DNA from: Akkermansia muciniphila
GTDB taxonomy: Bacteria > Verrucomicrobiota > Verrucomicrobiia > Verrucomicrobiales > Akkermansiaceae
Assembly (NCBI RefSeq): GCF_900184965.1
Contig: NZ_FXYA01000003.1
Coordinates: forward strand, 1 to 54,004
Reading direction: 5' to 3'
Length of the DNA stretch: 54,004 nucleotides
Shown piece by piece: positions 36,104 through 44,618 of this stretch; position 1 is the first letter of the stretch; each line of letters begins with the position of its first letter. Under the pieces are notes generated by a model. That model did not search any database. It saw only the letters and a list, made by a program, of their open reading frames with translations, and was not told the DNA's origin. Position numbers and translations under genes: made by a program.

Positions 36104-36910
36104 ATGACACCGACAAAAGGGGATGTGAAACGCTGGTTGAAAGCCATTGGGAAAAACCGTGACTGGCTTGCCTTGGAATGCGGTACGGAAAAAGGTACGG
36201 TGAATAACTGGCTCTCCCCCTCCGGCCCCTTTCCCGCCAGCGCCATGTTGAAAATCCAATCCCTGATGTCTCAATACAAAACGGTTCAACCGAAAAACGA
36301 ACCTGTCCAGACCAATCGCCTCGTTCTGGAAATCACGGAAGAGCGCATGAGGAAATATGAACGGGCCGCCTCTGAAAAAGGCGTCCCCCTCCGCCAGTGG
36401 CTGACGGATTTGGCGGATGAAGCGGCGGAGGCATGCCAGCTGCGGCCAAAACGCTTCCCCTTGCTTCCCCAGGTCAGGCAATTCCCGTCCCATGCTGAAC
36501 GAGCCAGGCGCGAATACAGTACGCAAATAATCGGCAACATCGCCGCAGGCTCCCTTGCGGAAAGCGACACTGTCCCGTCTACCATTTACATGGAAAGGCC
36601 CCTGGATAAAAACGAATACGTGGTTCGCGTAGAAGGAAAATCCATGGAACCCCTCATCCCTGACGGCTCCCTGGTGGTCATGCGGCGCCATACCGCTCCG
36701 CCCATCCCCAAACCGGGCGCCATCGTGGAATACAACGACGGACGCGGCGTTACCCTGAAAAAACTGATCCGCAGGAAAAACGAGGAAACAGGAAAAACGG
36801 AATACGTGCTGCGGCCCATCAACCCCATATTCAAGGACATAACCCCCATGGACGGCGGCAGTATCTCCGGAATATATGTGGAAACGCTTGTAAACTACCG
36901 CAAAGGCTGA
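36104..36910 (+). CDS. LexA/CI-like S24 repressor
   Basis: A 268-residue regulator in three parts. Residues 6-55 are a helix-turn-helix (RDWLALECGTEKGTVNNWL). Residues 72-112 (NRLVLEITEERMRKYERAASE to LADEAA) have the strand-helix-helix look of a ribbon-helix-helix unit. Residues 140-262 are a peptidase S24 domain with Ser180 (VEGKSMEPLIPDG), Lys219 (VTLKKL) and a probable cleavage site A148-G149 (NIAAGSL). This indicates a repressor inactivated by RecA-stimulated self-cleavage. ATG 36104 is preferred over an upstream GTG at 36089, which would overlap the -10. It probably controls itself and the divergent membrane protein through the two ACGAAAATCGT sites. Confidence 0.85.
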   Translation: MTPTKGDVKRWLKAIGKNRDWLALECGTEKGTVNNWLSPSGPFPASAMLKIQSLMSQYKTVQPKNEPVQTNRLVLEITEERMRKYERAASEKGVPLRQWLTDLADEAAEACQLRPKRFPLLPQVRQFPSHAERARREYSTQIIGNIAAGSLAESDTVPSTIYMERPLDKNEYVVRVEGKSMEPLIPDGSLVVMRRHTAPPIPKPGAIVEYNDGRGVTLKKLIRRKNEETGKTEYVLRPINPIFKDITPMDGGSISGIYVETLVNYRKG

Positions 36911-37263
36911 GCATTCCGCTCTCCTGCCAGCCCTCTTTCCTATTCCGCAAAAATGCCGCAGCGCAGAAAAAACAGGCCGGAAACTCTTGTCTACGGAAAT
37001 CTGACGGGCAGTAATCAACACCCTGCTCTTCCCGGCATCCTTACAAAACCGTTTTCATTCTGACGGGATTCCCGGTCGCTTGCCTCTTCCTCTGCATAAG
37101 TGGCTCGCCCCTACGGAAAACCGCCGTTCATTCCGCTCATCTTCCTGCCGGCGGATAAGACGGGAAACGCCTGTTGAAAGAATCTGCAGGGAGAAAGGGT
37201 ATTTGGTTAGGCAGCTCGGCAACCGCGTCTTCGGAGAACCTGCATCCACCTGAAAGACGGAAC
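36911..37263. other. Intergenic stretch with nothing recognised
   Basis: About 350 bases between the repressor and the acyltransferase. Short frames exist on both strands but none has coding character. No clear terminator, promoter or repeat is seen. Confidence 0.4.
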
Positions 37264-38502
37264 ATGAGCAGCCGGTTTTTCACCTTAAAACAAAAACAGC
37301 ATCGAACAACAGCTTCTCTCATGTTGAAAACGCAGCATCCGCCCATTCCCCCAGGCAGTGAAAAACACCACTACCACATTCTTGACGGCTTGCGCGGCGT
37401 GGCCGCCATTGTCGTCGTATGGTTCCACATCTTTGAAGCCTACGCCACCAGCCATGTGGACCAAATCATCAACCACGGCTACCTGGCCGTCGATTTCTTC
37501 TTCATGCTTTCCGGCTTTGTCATCGGCTACGCCTACGACAACCGCTGGAAAACGATGACGACCCGGGAATTCCTCAAACGCCGCCTTATACGCCTACAGC
37601 CCATGGTGGCGATAGGAGCGCTCATCGGCGCGCTCATCTTCTATTTCCAGGGCTGCCCCGTATGGGACGTATCGCAGGTGGCGGTCATTTCCCTGTTCGC
37701 CGCCACCTTCGTCAACATTCTGCTCATTCCGTCACCTCCCGGCATGGAAATCCGGGGTCTGGGAGAAATGTACCCGCTCAACGGCCCGAGCTGGTCCCTG
37801 TTCTTTGAATACATCGGCAACCTTCTTTATGCCCTCTTCATCCGGAAACTCTCCACACGTTCCCTGGCAATACTGGTTGTCGCGGCCGGATGCGGCCTTG
37901 CCTCCTTCAGCTTCTGGGGCCCCAACGGAGACATATGCTCCGGATTCTCCATGACCGGCACGGAATGGACGGGCGGCTCCCTGCGCCTGTTGTACTCCTT
38001 CTCAGCCGGGCTGCTCCTGTTCCGGCTGTTCAAACCGTTCAACGTCAAAAATTCTTTCTGGTTATGCAGTCTGTCTCTTGCCATTCTGCTGGCCGTTCCC
38101 CGGCTGGGAGGACAAAATGCTTTCTGGATGAACAGCCTCTATGAAACAGCGTGCTTCGCGGTATTTTTCCCGCTCATCCTCCTCTTCGGCGCTTCCGGCA
38201 AAATTACAAATCCCTATACGGATAAAATATGCCGTTTCCTGGGCCACATCTCCTACCCCCTGTACATGGTGCATTACCCGTTCATCTACTTGTACTATGC
38301 ATGGGTGAAAAACGAAAAGCTTTCCTTCCCGGCCTCCCTTCCCGGGGCTCTGGCCGTCGTCATCGGAAGTATCCTGCTGGCCTGGCTCTGCCTGAAACTC
38401 TATGATGAACCGGTCCGTAAATATTTGACGGCGCTGTTCTTAAAAAGAAAAGTCCTTCCAAAGAAAACTCCCGTCATTCAGGAAAACGGTCTTCCGCAAT
38501 AA
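37264..38502 (+). CDS. Acyltransferase 3 family membrane protein (OafA-like)
   Basis: About 412 residues with ten or so membrane spans. The diagnostic start of the AT3 domain is HILDGLRGVAAIVVVWFHIFE, whose Arg and His are essential in relatives, followed by GYLAVDFFFMLSGFVIGYAY and, mid-protein, NGPSWSLFFEY. These enzymes move acyl groups, usually acetyl, from the cytoplasm to sugars of O-antigen, exopolysaccharide or peptidoglycan. The start is uncertain: ATG 37264 or 37321; the latter leaves 26 residues before the domain. Monocistronic; ends before tRNA-Gly. Confidence 0.85.
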   Translation: MSSRFFTLKQKQHRTTASLMLKTQHPPIPPGSEKHHYHILDGLRGVAAIVVVWFHIFEAYATSHVDQIINHGYLAVDFFFMLSGFVIGYAYDNRWKTMTTREFLKRRLIRLQPMVAIGALIGALIFYFQGCPVWDVSQVAVISLFAATFVNILLIPSPPGMEIRGLGEMYPLNGPSWSLFFEYIGNLLYALFIRKLSTRSLAILVVAAGCGLASFSFWGPNGDICSGFSMTGTEWTGGSLRLLYSFSAGLLLFRLFKPFNVKNSFWLCSLSLAILLAVPRLGGQNAFWMNSLYETACFAVFFPLILLFGASGKITNPYTDKICRFLGHISYPLYMVHYPFIYLYYAWVKNEKLSFPASLPGALAVVIGSILLAWLCLKLYDEPVRKYLTALFLKRKVLPKKTPVIQENGLPQ

Positions 38503-38706
38503 TTCCTCGCCTTCCGGTGGAGAGCAACAAAGGCGGGACAGCGCATAAAACTTCGTCGCAAACAAGATATCCGGCTCTTGTTTCACCGTTGCAAGGATAA
38601 ACAAACCGCCATATCCTTTCTCCGCTCTTTCAAACAATAAAGCGGAAACACCGCTGTTCAGGCAAATCCGTTATTCCCGCATCAAACCGACCGGAATAAA
38701 AAATGG
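38503..38706. other. Intergenic stretch before tRNA-Gly
   Basis: About 200 bases with no credible gene. It contains the 3' flank of the leftward tRNA and the 3' flank of the acyltransferase; no obvious terminator hairpin was found. Confidence 0.35.
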
Positions 38707-38778
38707 AGCGGATGATGGGATTCGAACCCACGACATCAACCTTGGCAAGGTTGCGCTCTACCCCTGAGCTACATCCGC
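38707..38778 (-). tRNA. tRNA-Gly (GCC)
   Basis: The minus strand folds into a complete cloverleaf: acceptor GCGGATG/CATCCGC, D arm TAGCTCAGGGGTAGAGC, anticodon loop CTTGCCAAG with anticodon GCC, and T arm GTGGGTTCGAATCCCAT. The discriminator base is U and CCA is not encoded. It reads glycine codons GGC and GGU. Confidence 0.97.
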
Positions 38779-38966
38779 TTTAAATGAGCCAGCGAACCGG
38801 AAACGGCCGCTGACGGATTTATACGCCTGTCTCGGGAAAAAGCAACCTTTATTTTGTCTATTTCCTCATCCGCATTCATCCCACGCTCTGCCGAACTGCA
38901 TCAAAATGCGGCTTATCAATGAAATTCTCTCGTCAGACGCAAGGACGCATTCTATGCTGTGACGGC

Positions 38967-39098
38967 ATGAAAGAACTCCTCATTACCCTTATTACGCTGG
39001 CAGGCCTGTTTATCGGCGTATATTACCATGATTCCCTGGTGGGCGGAGGACAGGAAGACCAGCAGCAGAAGACGGAAACTTCCGTCTCTGAGCAATAA
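38967..39098 (+). CDS. Small membrane-anchored peptide (43 residues) before the protease pair
   Basis: ATG 38967 to TAA 39096-39098. The peptide begins MKELLITLITLAGLFIGVYY, a signal-anchor-like hydrophobic helix, followed by a polar Gly/Gln/Glu-rich tail (GGGQEDQQQK). It ends 12 bases before the start of the trypsin-like protease gene, which suggests co-transcription. Function unknown; it may be a membrane adaptor for the protease pair. Compositional character, the clean stop and the tight spacing are the support. Confidence 0.55.
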   Translation: MKELLITLITLAGLFIGVYYHDSLVGGGQEDQQQKTETSVSEQ

Positions 39099-39110
39099 TC
39101 CCCGGCAACC

Positions 39111-39875
39111 ATGATCCCGGCTCTCCGGCTCCCCTGTTTTTCCGCCATTCTCTGCGGCACGGCATTACTGGTTCCGCCAGCTCCGGCACAATCCGCTGAT
39201 GGAGCCGGCCTCCTGGCTTCCACCCCGCAATCCATAGAAGACTTGCGGCAAATTGAACACCGGCTTCAGCAAATGCTTCCCCGGGTACTCCCCGCCCTGG
39301 TCTGCATTGAAATCAACAACGGCAGCGGCTCCGGCATCCTGGTTTCGGAAAAAGGCCTGGTTTTTTCAGCGGCCCACGTCGTGGACAAAAAAGGCACTAC
39401 GCTCAAAATCATCCTGCCGGATGGAACGTGCCTGCCTGGAAAAACTACGGCGCAAAACAGTAATTCGGATGCAGGCATGGCCAAAACCACGTCCAAATTG
39501 AACAGGGACCTGCCCTGCGTGGAAAAAGCGGAAGAAATGCCTCGTGTGGGGGACTGGGTATTCGCGCTGGGGCACGGCGGAGGTCTGGATCGGAAACGCG
39601 GCCCGATGGTGCGCCTGGGAAGGGTGGTTTCCCTCAAAGACGGCGTCATTCAGACGGACTGCAAGTTGATTCGCGGAGATTCCGGCGGACCTCTTTTCAA
39701 TCTGGATGGAAAGCTGATTGGCATTCACAGCCGGGTCGGTTCCGGTCTTGAAGACAATCTTCACGTGCCCATGAAGGATTTCGATGCTCTGACGGAGGAG
39801 GCAGCGGAAGAAAAGCCCTCCCTGACGCCGGCACCGGAACAGGACAGCCAGCCATTCACCCCTAAGCTATCATGA
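39111..39875 (+). CDS. Secreted trypsin-like serine protease lacking PDZ
   Basis: A 254-residue HtrA-type protease domain with signal peptide (first 27, ending PAPAQ). Catalytic triad intact: His89 (FSAAHVV), Asp120 (NSNSDAGMAK) and Ser191 (GDSGGPLFN). Unlike DegP/HtrA, no PDZ domain follows; the C-terminal 30 residues are Glu/Pro-rich and disordered. It should cleave misfolded or specific envelope proteins. The last four bases overlap the start of the next gene (ATGA), which encodes a protein that has a PDZ domain but no catalytic residues, so the two probably act together. Confidence 0.88.
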   Translation: MIPALRLPCFSAILCGTALLVPPAPAQSADGAGLLASTPQSIEDLRQIEHRLQQMLPRVLPALVCIEINNGSGSGILVSEKGLVFSAAHVVDKKGTTLKIILPDGTCLPGKTTAQNSNSDAGMAKTTSKLNRDLPCVEKAEEMPRVGDWVFALGHGGGLDRKRGPMVRLGRVVSLKDGVIQTDCKLIRGDSGGPLFNLDGKLIGIHSRVGSGLEDNLHVPMKDFDALTEEAAEEKPSLTPAPEQDSQPFTPKLS

Positions 39876-40891
39876 AATGTTCTTTCTGCGTCTGCCTGTC
39901 TCCCCTGGCCTTCTTCCTGTTTCATCCCGCTCTGGCGGCAGGAAACAGCGGGAGCCTGGATTTTGAACAGAGAATCAACGGAAAAGCCGTTCTGAAAATC
40001 ATCGAACCCATCCGCGAACGTCTTCAGGACTTGAGCGCGGTTTTCTTTTCCGGTCATGATGTTGTGATTTACGGCATTGTGCTTAGCCCGGACGGCTATA
40101 TCGCCACCAAGGCCTCGGAACTCCATTCCTACAGGGATCTGACTATCCGGGTAGGTTCTTCCAAATATGGGCAGTTCAGGGAAATTGGCTCGGACCCGTC
40201 CACAGACATCGCGGTAGTGAAAGTGGAAGCCTCAGGCCTGCGCGCCCCCGGCCCCGTCAGCAATGATGCAGCCATGGGAACTCTGGTGGTAAGCAACGGT
40301 TCCACCACCCGTACTTCCAGACGGCCCCAGCTGGGAACCCTTAGCGCGGCGCGGCGCCCCATCCCGAATGGAGATACCGCCTATCTGGGCGTCGTCTTCG
40401 GCGCCCCCTGTTCCATTCAGGAAGTTATCAAGGACGGACCCGCGGCCCAGGCCGGAGCCATGGCCGGAGATGAGATTCTGACGGTGGACGGCACGCCCAT
40501 TACTGCGCTGAATGCCGTTTCCCCCATCCTGTCCGGGAAAAAAGTGGGGGAAAAAGTGACGCTGGACGTCAAACGCAAGGATAAAAGGTTATCCTACACC
40601 ATCACGCTGGGTTCCAGACGTCAGGCCCTGGGAGAAAACGTTCCTGAGGATTCCAATGACCTGATCAGCGGCGGCTTCAGTAAACGCAGGGATGATTTTC
40701 CTATGGTCCTCCAGCATGACACCCCTTCCCGGTGCACGCTGATGGGAGGCCCGCTGCTCAACCTCAAAGGGGAACTCATCGGCATGAACATCGCCAGAGT
40801 GAACCGGGCGGAAAATTACGCCCTTCCCGTCAGCCTGGTGCAGAAAAGCGTGCAAAACATCCTGAAAAACGCGCCTCAGCCGGAAAAATAA
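39872..40891 (+). CDS. PDZ-containing HtrA-like pseudoprotease
   Basis: A 339-residue secreted protein (signal peptide about 1-23). Residues 60-120 resemble the first half of an HtrA protease (IVLSPDGYIATKASEL, STDIAVVKVE), but the His position is Ser82. A PDZ domain follows at about 169-246 (YLGVVF, GPAAQAGAMAGDEILTVDGTPI). The segment matching the HtrA serine region comes after the PDZ (CTLMGGPLLNLKGELIGMN, 288-306), with Met291 where Ser is expected, and ENYALPVSLV closes the fold. So His and Ser are lost and the PDZ is inserted inside the protease-like fold. Translationally coupled to an active protease without PDZ. Confidence 0.82.
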   Translation: MKCSFCVCLSPLAFFLFHPALAAGNSGSLDFEQRINGKAVLKIIEPIRERLQDLSAVFFSGHDVVIYGIVLSPDGYIATKASELHSYRDLTIRVGSSKYGQFREIGSDPSTDIAVVKVEASGLRAPGPVSNDAAMGTLVVSNGSTTRTSRRPQLGTLSAARRPIPNGDTAYLGVVFGAPCSIQEVIKDGPAAQAGAMAGDEILTVDGTPITALNAVSPILSGKKVGEKVTLDVKRKDKRLSYTITLGSRRQALGENVPEDSNDLISGGFSKRRDDFPMVLQHDTPSRCTLMGGPLLNLKGELIGMNIARVNRAENYALPVSLVQKSVQNILKNAPQPEK

Positions 40892-40991
40892 CTCAGGGAA
40901 ATACCGGAATATCTCCTTTTTCCCGTACAGGAGAAGCAGCGCATTTGCCTTTTCCTGTTCCCTGCATGGCTCCCAGGAAACCCGGACGGAT

Positions 40992-41834
40992 TCACATGCC
41001 GGGAACGTCAGCGGCATCCGGAACCGTCTTGGGCTTCACGGTAGGATCATAATGGACGGCTCCCGTCACACGCACGCTGCCGTCCGGGAGAAAGATCATG
41101 GAGGGAGCTCCCACCACCTTTTTATAGTACTGGAGCTTCTCCATCGTTCCCCGGTAGTTGATGCGGGAATACGCGCTCAGCATGGGAGTAGTTGGGAAGA
41201 AGACATGGACATTCGCCTTGCCGTCCACCATGCACTGCGGACGCGTGGTCCCCAGCCAGTCCCCGATGCACACGGCATTGTAGGCCACTCCCGTATCCGG
41301 ATCCTTCGTCTGCACATACAACTTCTGGATCCCCCGCACGGCAATGGTGCAAACGGAAAAAGTGCACCGCTTGGCACTGGCTGGAATAGCTACGGTCTGG
41401 GACCACATGGGCGTTCCCGTCCGGACGGCAAACAGGGATTTCTGGGAAGCAAACATGTCCTTCTGGTTGGGCATTTTGACAACGGCCTGCACATGGTAGT
41501 TGCCCTCACGGGACAAGTCATAGAAATGGCGCAGATCAATCTTGCGGGAAACGCTCATGCCGGCCGGAACCTTGAGAGGCGGGAACAGCGCAAACTTGGA
41601 CTGTGGGAGCTCCGTCCCCGCAGTGGAATGCTCCACATGGATATCCAGCCAGGAGGAATATTCCCGGCTTTTCAGTTCCACGGGCACGCCGGAATTGTTG
41701 GTAATGGTCAGCCTCATATACATGGCTTCCCCGCTGAGGAAGGTCTTCTTTTCCGGAACGACTTTCACGTAAATCTGGGCCAGGGCCCCGGACGCGCCCA
41801 GCAGGGCCAGCAGCATGGCAAGGATATGTTTCAT
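40992..41834 (-). CDS. Secreted protein of unknown function
   Basis: A 280-residue protein with a clear signal peptide (MKHILAMLLALLGASGALA). The first mature half is beta-rich and Ig-like: EKKTFLSGEAMYMRLTITNN, then VPAGMSVSRKIDL and YHVQAVVKM, the type of sandwich seen in BsuPI-like or macroglobulin-like domains. The second half, from about 150, contains CTFSVCTIAV and AYNAVCIGDWLG with four cysteines, and ends with a short strand region. No family is assigned. It is the last gene of a leftward operon, 34 bases after the FGE-like fusion. Confidence 0.72.
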   Translation of the reverse strand: MKHILAMLLALLGASGALAQIYVKVVPEKKTFLSGEAMYMRLTITNNSGVPVELKSREYSSWLDIHVEHSTAGTELPQSKFALFPPLKVPAGMSVSRKIDLRHFYDLSREGNYHVQAVVKMPNQKDMFASQKSLFAVRTGTPMWSQTVAIPASAKRCTFSVCTIAVRGIQKLYVQTKDPDTGVAYNAVCIGDWLGTTRPQCMVDGKANVHVFFPTTPMLSAYSRINYRGTMEKLQYYKKVVGAPSMIFLPDGSVRVTGAVHYDPTVKPKTVPDAADVPGM

Positions 41835-41868
41835 GATATTGGTATGTTAAGTATTGTTATTAAACAAG

Positions 41869-43407
41869 TCAGCGGACATCCCGCACGATTCTGAACCCCA
41901 GGTTGTCCCGGCTTTCACCGCGGGAGCGCAGGTATTCCACCCGGTTGGAGATGCCGGGTTGCCTCCAGTCTCCGCCGCAGGCCACCGGCCCCGGAGGCTC
42001 CTTCACGCGCGCAGGATCCTTTTCCATGGAAGAAGTCCATTCCATCACGCCGGAAGCCATGCCGCATACGCCGGTTTTTAAATCGTAATCATTGCTGTAT
42101 CTGTCAATCACCAGCGTCTTGTCACCCTTTTCACCCGTTTCCATCATCTTTCCCAGGGCCATCCATTCCCCACGCTCAGGCAGGCGGTAGCGCGGTTCTC
42201 CGGGGGCCACGGGCTTCCATCTCGCATACGCCCAGGCATCCCAGAAAGTAACGTTGACGACGGGAGAGCGGGGCGTTATTTTCCTGCATTTCCATTTGCC
42301 TCCCGGCATGGAAGCCGCCTTCCACATAGCCTCCCAGTCCCGGGGAATATGGGAGGCAGTCCTCTTGTCCGGCTGGTCCGGATGGGAATATTCCTCCCTC
42401 AGCTCCGGAGTAAGGCGTGCCCACTGTTCCAAAAACAGACGGTAGGATTCCAGGGTAATTTCATGGGCCCCCACAATCAGCTCCCCGCCTCCGGGAAGAG
42501 TTACGCGGACTTCCGTATGATCGCTGGCGGAAAAATCGGGATAATGTTTAGGAGACGGAACATGGGGGCAGGATACGGTTTCCTTTTCCCGGGGGAATAA
42601 CAGAAGAACGGCAGCCGCGGCTATTCCCGCGCCCAGCAGGCCCGTTCCGGCCCAAAGCAGCCGTTTTCCGGCTTTTTCGCGGGATTCCGCGGGGACGGTA
42701 TAGCGGTGGGTGGTCACCCGGGGGGAAAGCCCCAGCTGCTCACGGACCGCAGCAACCAGCTCCATAACCTGGTCCCATTGCATCGGCTTTCCGTTCTGCC
42801 CTTCCCTCATCCATTCCAGCAGGGTGCGCAGCCGCGTGGTTCCGGGCACATCCGGCGTCACCAGAGGCGGCAGGTCAACGCCCAGGCGCTTCATCTGGGT
42901 TCGGGACATTTCTTCGTGAAAGTCACCGGGCACGGCCGTATTCATCAGCCGCACGGAGGACTTGTCATCCAGGAAAATGTGACGCGGCTCCATGATATTG
43001 AAAGCGGTCCGCAGACGTTCATACCTGCCGCACATATTGCCAACCGTTTCAATCACTTTCAGCAAATCCTTCATGGACAGGGTCTGCCCGCGGTCCAGCA
43101 AGGCCTGGAGGGACGCGCCTCCCAGTTGTTCGCTGGTGACGAACCAGTATCCCTGGGCCTGGGACGCTTCATAGACGGTGCCCAGCACCGGAGCATTGAT
43201 GACGGCGCGCGTGCGGGCCTTCATCAGGAAATCCTCCACGCCTACCCCCTCCGGATTGCCCGGATCCAGCAGCTCCAGGAACACGGAACGGTCCATGCCC
43301 TGCTGGATGGCCTGATAAAGAATCCCACCGCGCGTGCGGCCAATGAATGCCACCAGCGTGTAGTCGCCAAAATTGTGGGGAAGGTCAAACATGGACAAAT
43401 CAGGCAT
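41869..43407 (-). CDS. Pseudokinase-transmembrane-FGE-like fusion protein
   Basis: A 512-residue protein. Residues 12-160 resemble a Ser/Thr kinase fold (FGDYTLVAFIGRTRGGILYQA, YWFVTSEQLGGASLQALL, MEPRHIFLDDKSSVRLMN) but lack the VAIK lysine, the HRD aspartate and the DFG aspartate. One membrane helix is at about 250-272. Residues 300-510 resemble the formylglycine-generating-enzyme/SUMF1 fold (GAHEITLESYRLF, PVVNVTFWDAWAYARW, RLPERGEWM, GVMEWTSS, NLGFRIVRDV) but lack the paired catalytic cysteines. It is probably a signalling or binding protein instead of an enzyme. Its start overlaps the TPR gene's stop by one base. Confidence 0.8.
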   Translation of the reverse strand: MPDLSMFDLPHNFGDYTLVAFIGRTRGGILYQAIQQGMDRSVFLELLDPGNPEGVGVEDFLMKARTRAVINAPVLGTVYEASQAQGYWFVTSEQLGGASLQALLDRGQTLSMKDLLKVIETVGNMCGRYERLRTAFNIMEPRHIFLDDKSSVRLMNTAVPGDFHEEMSRTQMKRLGVDLPPLVTPDVPGTTRLRTLLEWMREGQNGKPMQWDQVMELVAAVREQLGLSPRVTTHRYTVPAESREKAGKRLLWAGTGLLGAGIAAAAVLLLFPREKETVSCPHVPSPKHYPDFSASDHTEVRVTLPGGGELIVGAHEITLESYRLFLEQWARLTPELREEYSHPDQPDKRTASHIPRDWEAMWKAASMPGGKWKCRKITPRSPVVNVTFWDAWAYARWKPVAPGEPRYRLPERGEWMALGKMMETGEKGDKTLVIDRYSNDYDLKTGVCGMASGVMEWTSSMEKDPARVKEPPGPVACGGDWRQPGISNRVEYLRSRGESRDNLGFRIVRDVR

Positions 43408-44618
43408 CAGGGAGGCAAAAGGGATTCATAAGAATCAGAAACCGGAGCCGCTTCTACAGGGGGAAGCAAGCCGCCGTCATAAATCTCGGGCAGGCCGGAA
43501 GGAGAACTCTGATTCATCTGTTCCAGTAAAAATAGCACGGGCGGGGAAGCATGGCAATCCATCGGTTCTCCCTTGTAATACAATTTAGCGGTATATCCGT
43601 AATACTTCAGGCTTCCATAAGCGATCGTCTCTTCTTCCGTCAAAGGGGGCATGTAGTAGGTTATTTCCATGATTTCCTCACCGTCCGCCCAATCCGCAGG
43701 TTCCGTAACGCATCGGGAAGAAGGTTCGGGCGCGTGCGTCTTTTCCACTTTCTTCCCATTCACTTTGTCAAAAAACTGGACAATGACGCGCAAATCCTCC
43801 GGCCTGACATTCAGGCCGTCCTTCATCAGAATAGGCACCATCAGCTTGACGCGCTCCCCGGCGGGGCATTCCGGATCCCGGTATTCCAGAATAGTGCCGA
43901 AGGACATATCCCCCCGCAAATCCGCCGGGCTGGAAAAGCCGGCCTGGAGGTGCCGCGCCGCACGCGCAAAATATTTTCCCGCCTTCTCCCGCTGGGTATA
44001 TACTTTCAGAAAAAACTCCCGTGACTTATCCGCGTTCCTCAGCCATTCATAGGTGAGTCCGTAATAATAAAGCACCACCGGATTATCAGGTTCCAGCCTC
44101 ATGGCCTGCTCCAGCTTCACGACCGCCACTTTAAGGTCTCCTTCAATCTGGGCGTACCGGGCCGCCTTGACAAGCTCCGCCACTTCCTCCGTCATGGGGG
44201 GCATCACATCATCCGGATTCTCGGCGGGAAGGGATGCCCCGCTGGAGGCGCCCCCCCCTCCCGCAACAGCCGCGGCAACCGGAACTGAATCGGCTGCCGG
44301 ATCTGACAAATCGGCTTCCCGGAGCATTTCTTCCACGGAACGGGGCTTTTCAGAAGGGGATGCCGGAGCGTTCACCCTATGTGCCGTCTCCTCAGCCGCT
44401 CCATCCTCAATGGCTCCGCCCGGGCTCTCCGGTTTCTCCCGGGCCGGAACGGGGACAGGCTTTTCCACCACTTTTTCCACCACCATGGTACGGACAGACA
44501 GGCTGAAAGAAACGCCCACCATCAACAACAGGACAAACGCCAGCCCCCCCAGCGTCCAGCAGGCGACGCAAAACGCGCGGTCATTAGCGCCCTTTTCCGG
44601 TGGAAGAGACCCGCTCAT
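43407..44618 (-). CDS. Membrane-anchored TPR protein
   Basis: A 403-residue protein: cytoplasmic 15 residues, one transmembrane helix (about 22-44), a Pro/Glu/Ala-rich linker (50-135), two or three TPR-like helical repeats (about 140-210, KLEQAMRLEPDNPVVLYYYG) and a beta-rich C-terminal domain (220-390) with no assigned family. TPR parts usually hold partner proteins, here probably the neighbouring fusion protein. It shares four bases with the upstream gene's stop (ATGA) and one with the downstream start, so all three are tightly coupled. Confidence 0.78.
   Translation of the reverse strand: MSGSLPPEKGANDRAFCVACWTLGGLAFVLLLMVGVSFSLSVRTMVVEKVVEKPVPVPAREKPESPGGAIEDGAAEETAHRVNAPASPSEKPRSVEEMLREADLSDPAADSVPVAAAVAGGGGASSGASLPAENPDDVMPPMTEEVAELVKAARYAQIEGDLKVAVVKLEQAMRLEPDNPVVLYYYGLTYEWLRNADKSREFFLKVYTQREKAGKYFARAARHLQAGFSSPADLRGDMSFGTILEYRDPECPAGERVKLMVPILMKDGLNVRPEDLRVIVQFFDKVNGKKVEKTHAPEPSSRCVTEPADWADGEEIMEITYYMPPLTEEETIAYGSLKYYGYTAKLYYKGEPMDCHASPPVLFLLEQMNQSSPSGLPEIYDGGLLPPVEAAPVSDSYESLLPP

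Noticed and set aside
36029-37021. 330-codon minus-strand frame across the S24 repressor
   Set aside because: Antisense to an S24 domain with intact Ser and Lys, and it would cover both mapped promoters. No domain is recognisable.
38440-38637. 65-codon minus-strand frame after the acyltransferase
   Set aside because: Overlaps the acyltransferase 3' end, no domain, no start signals.
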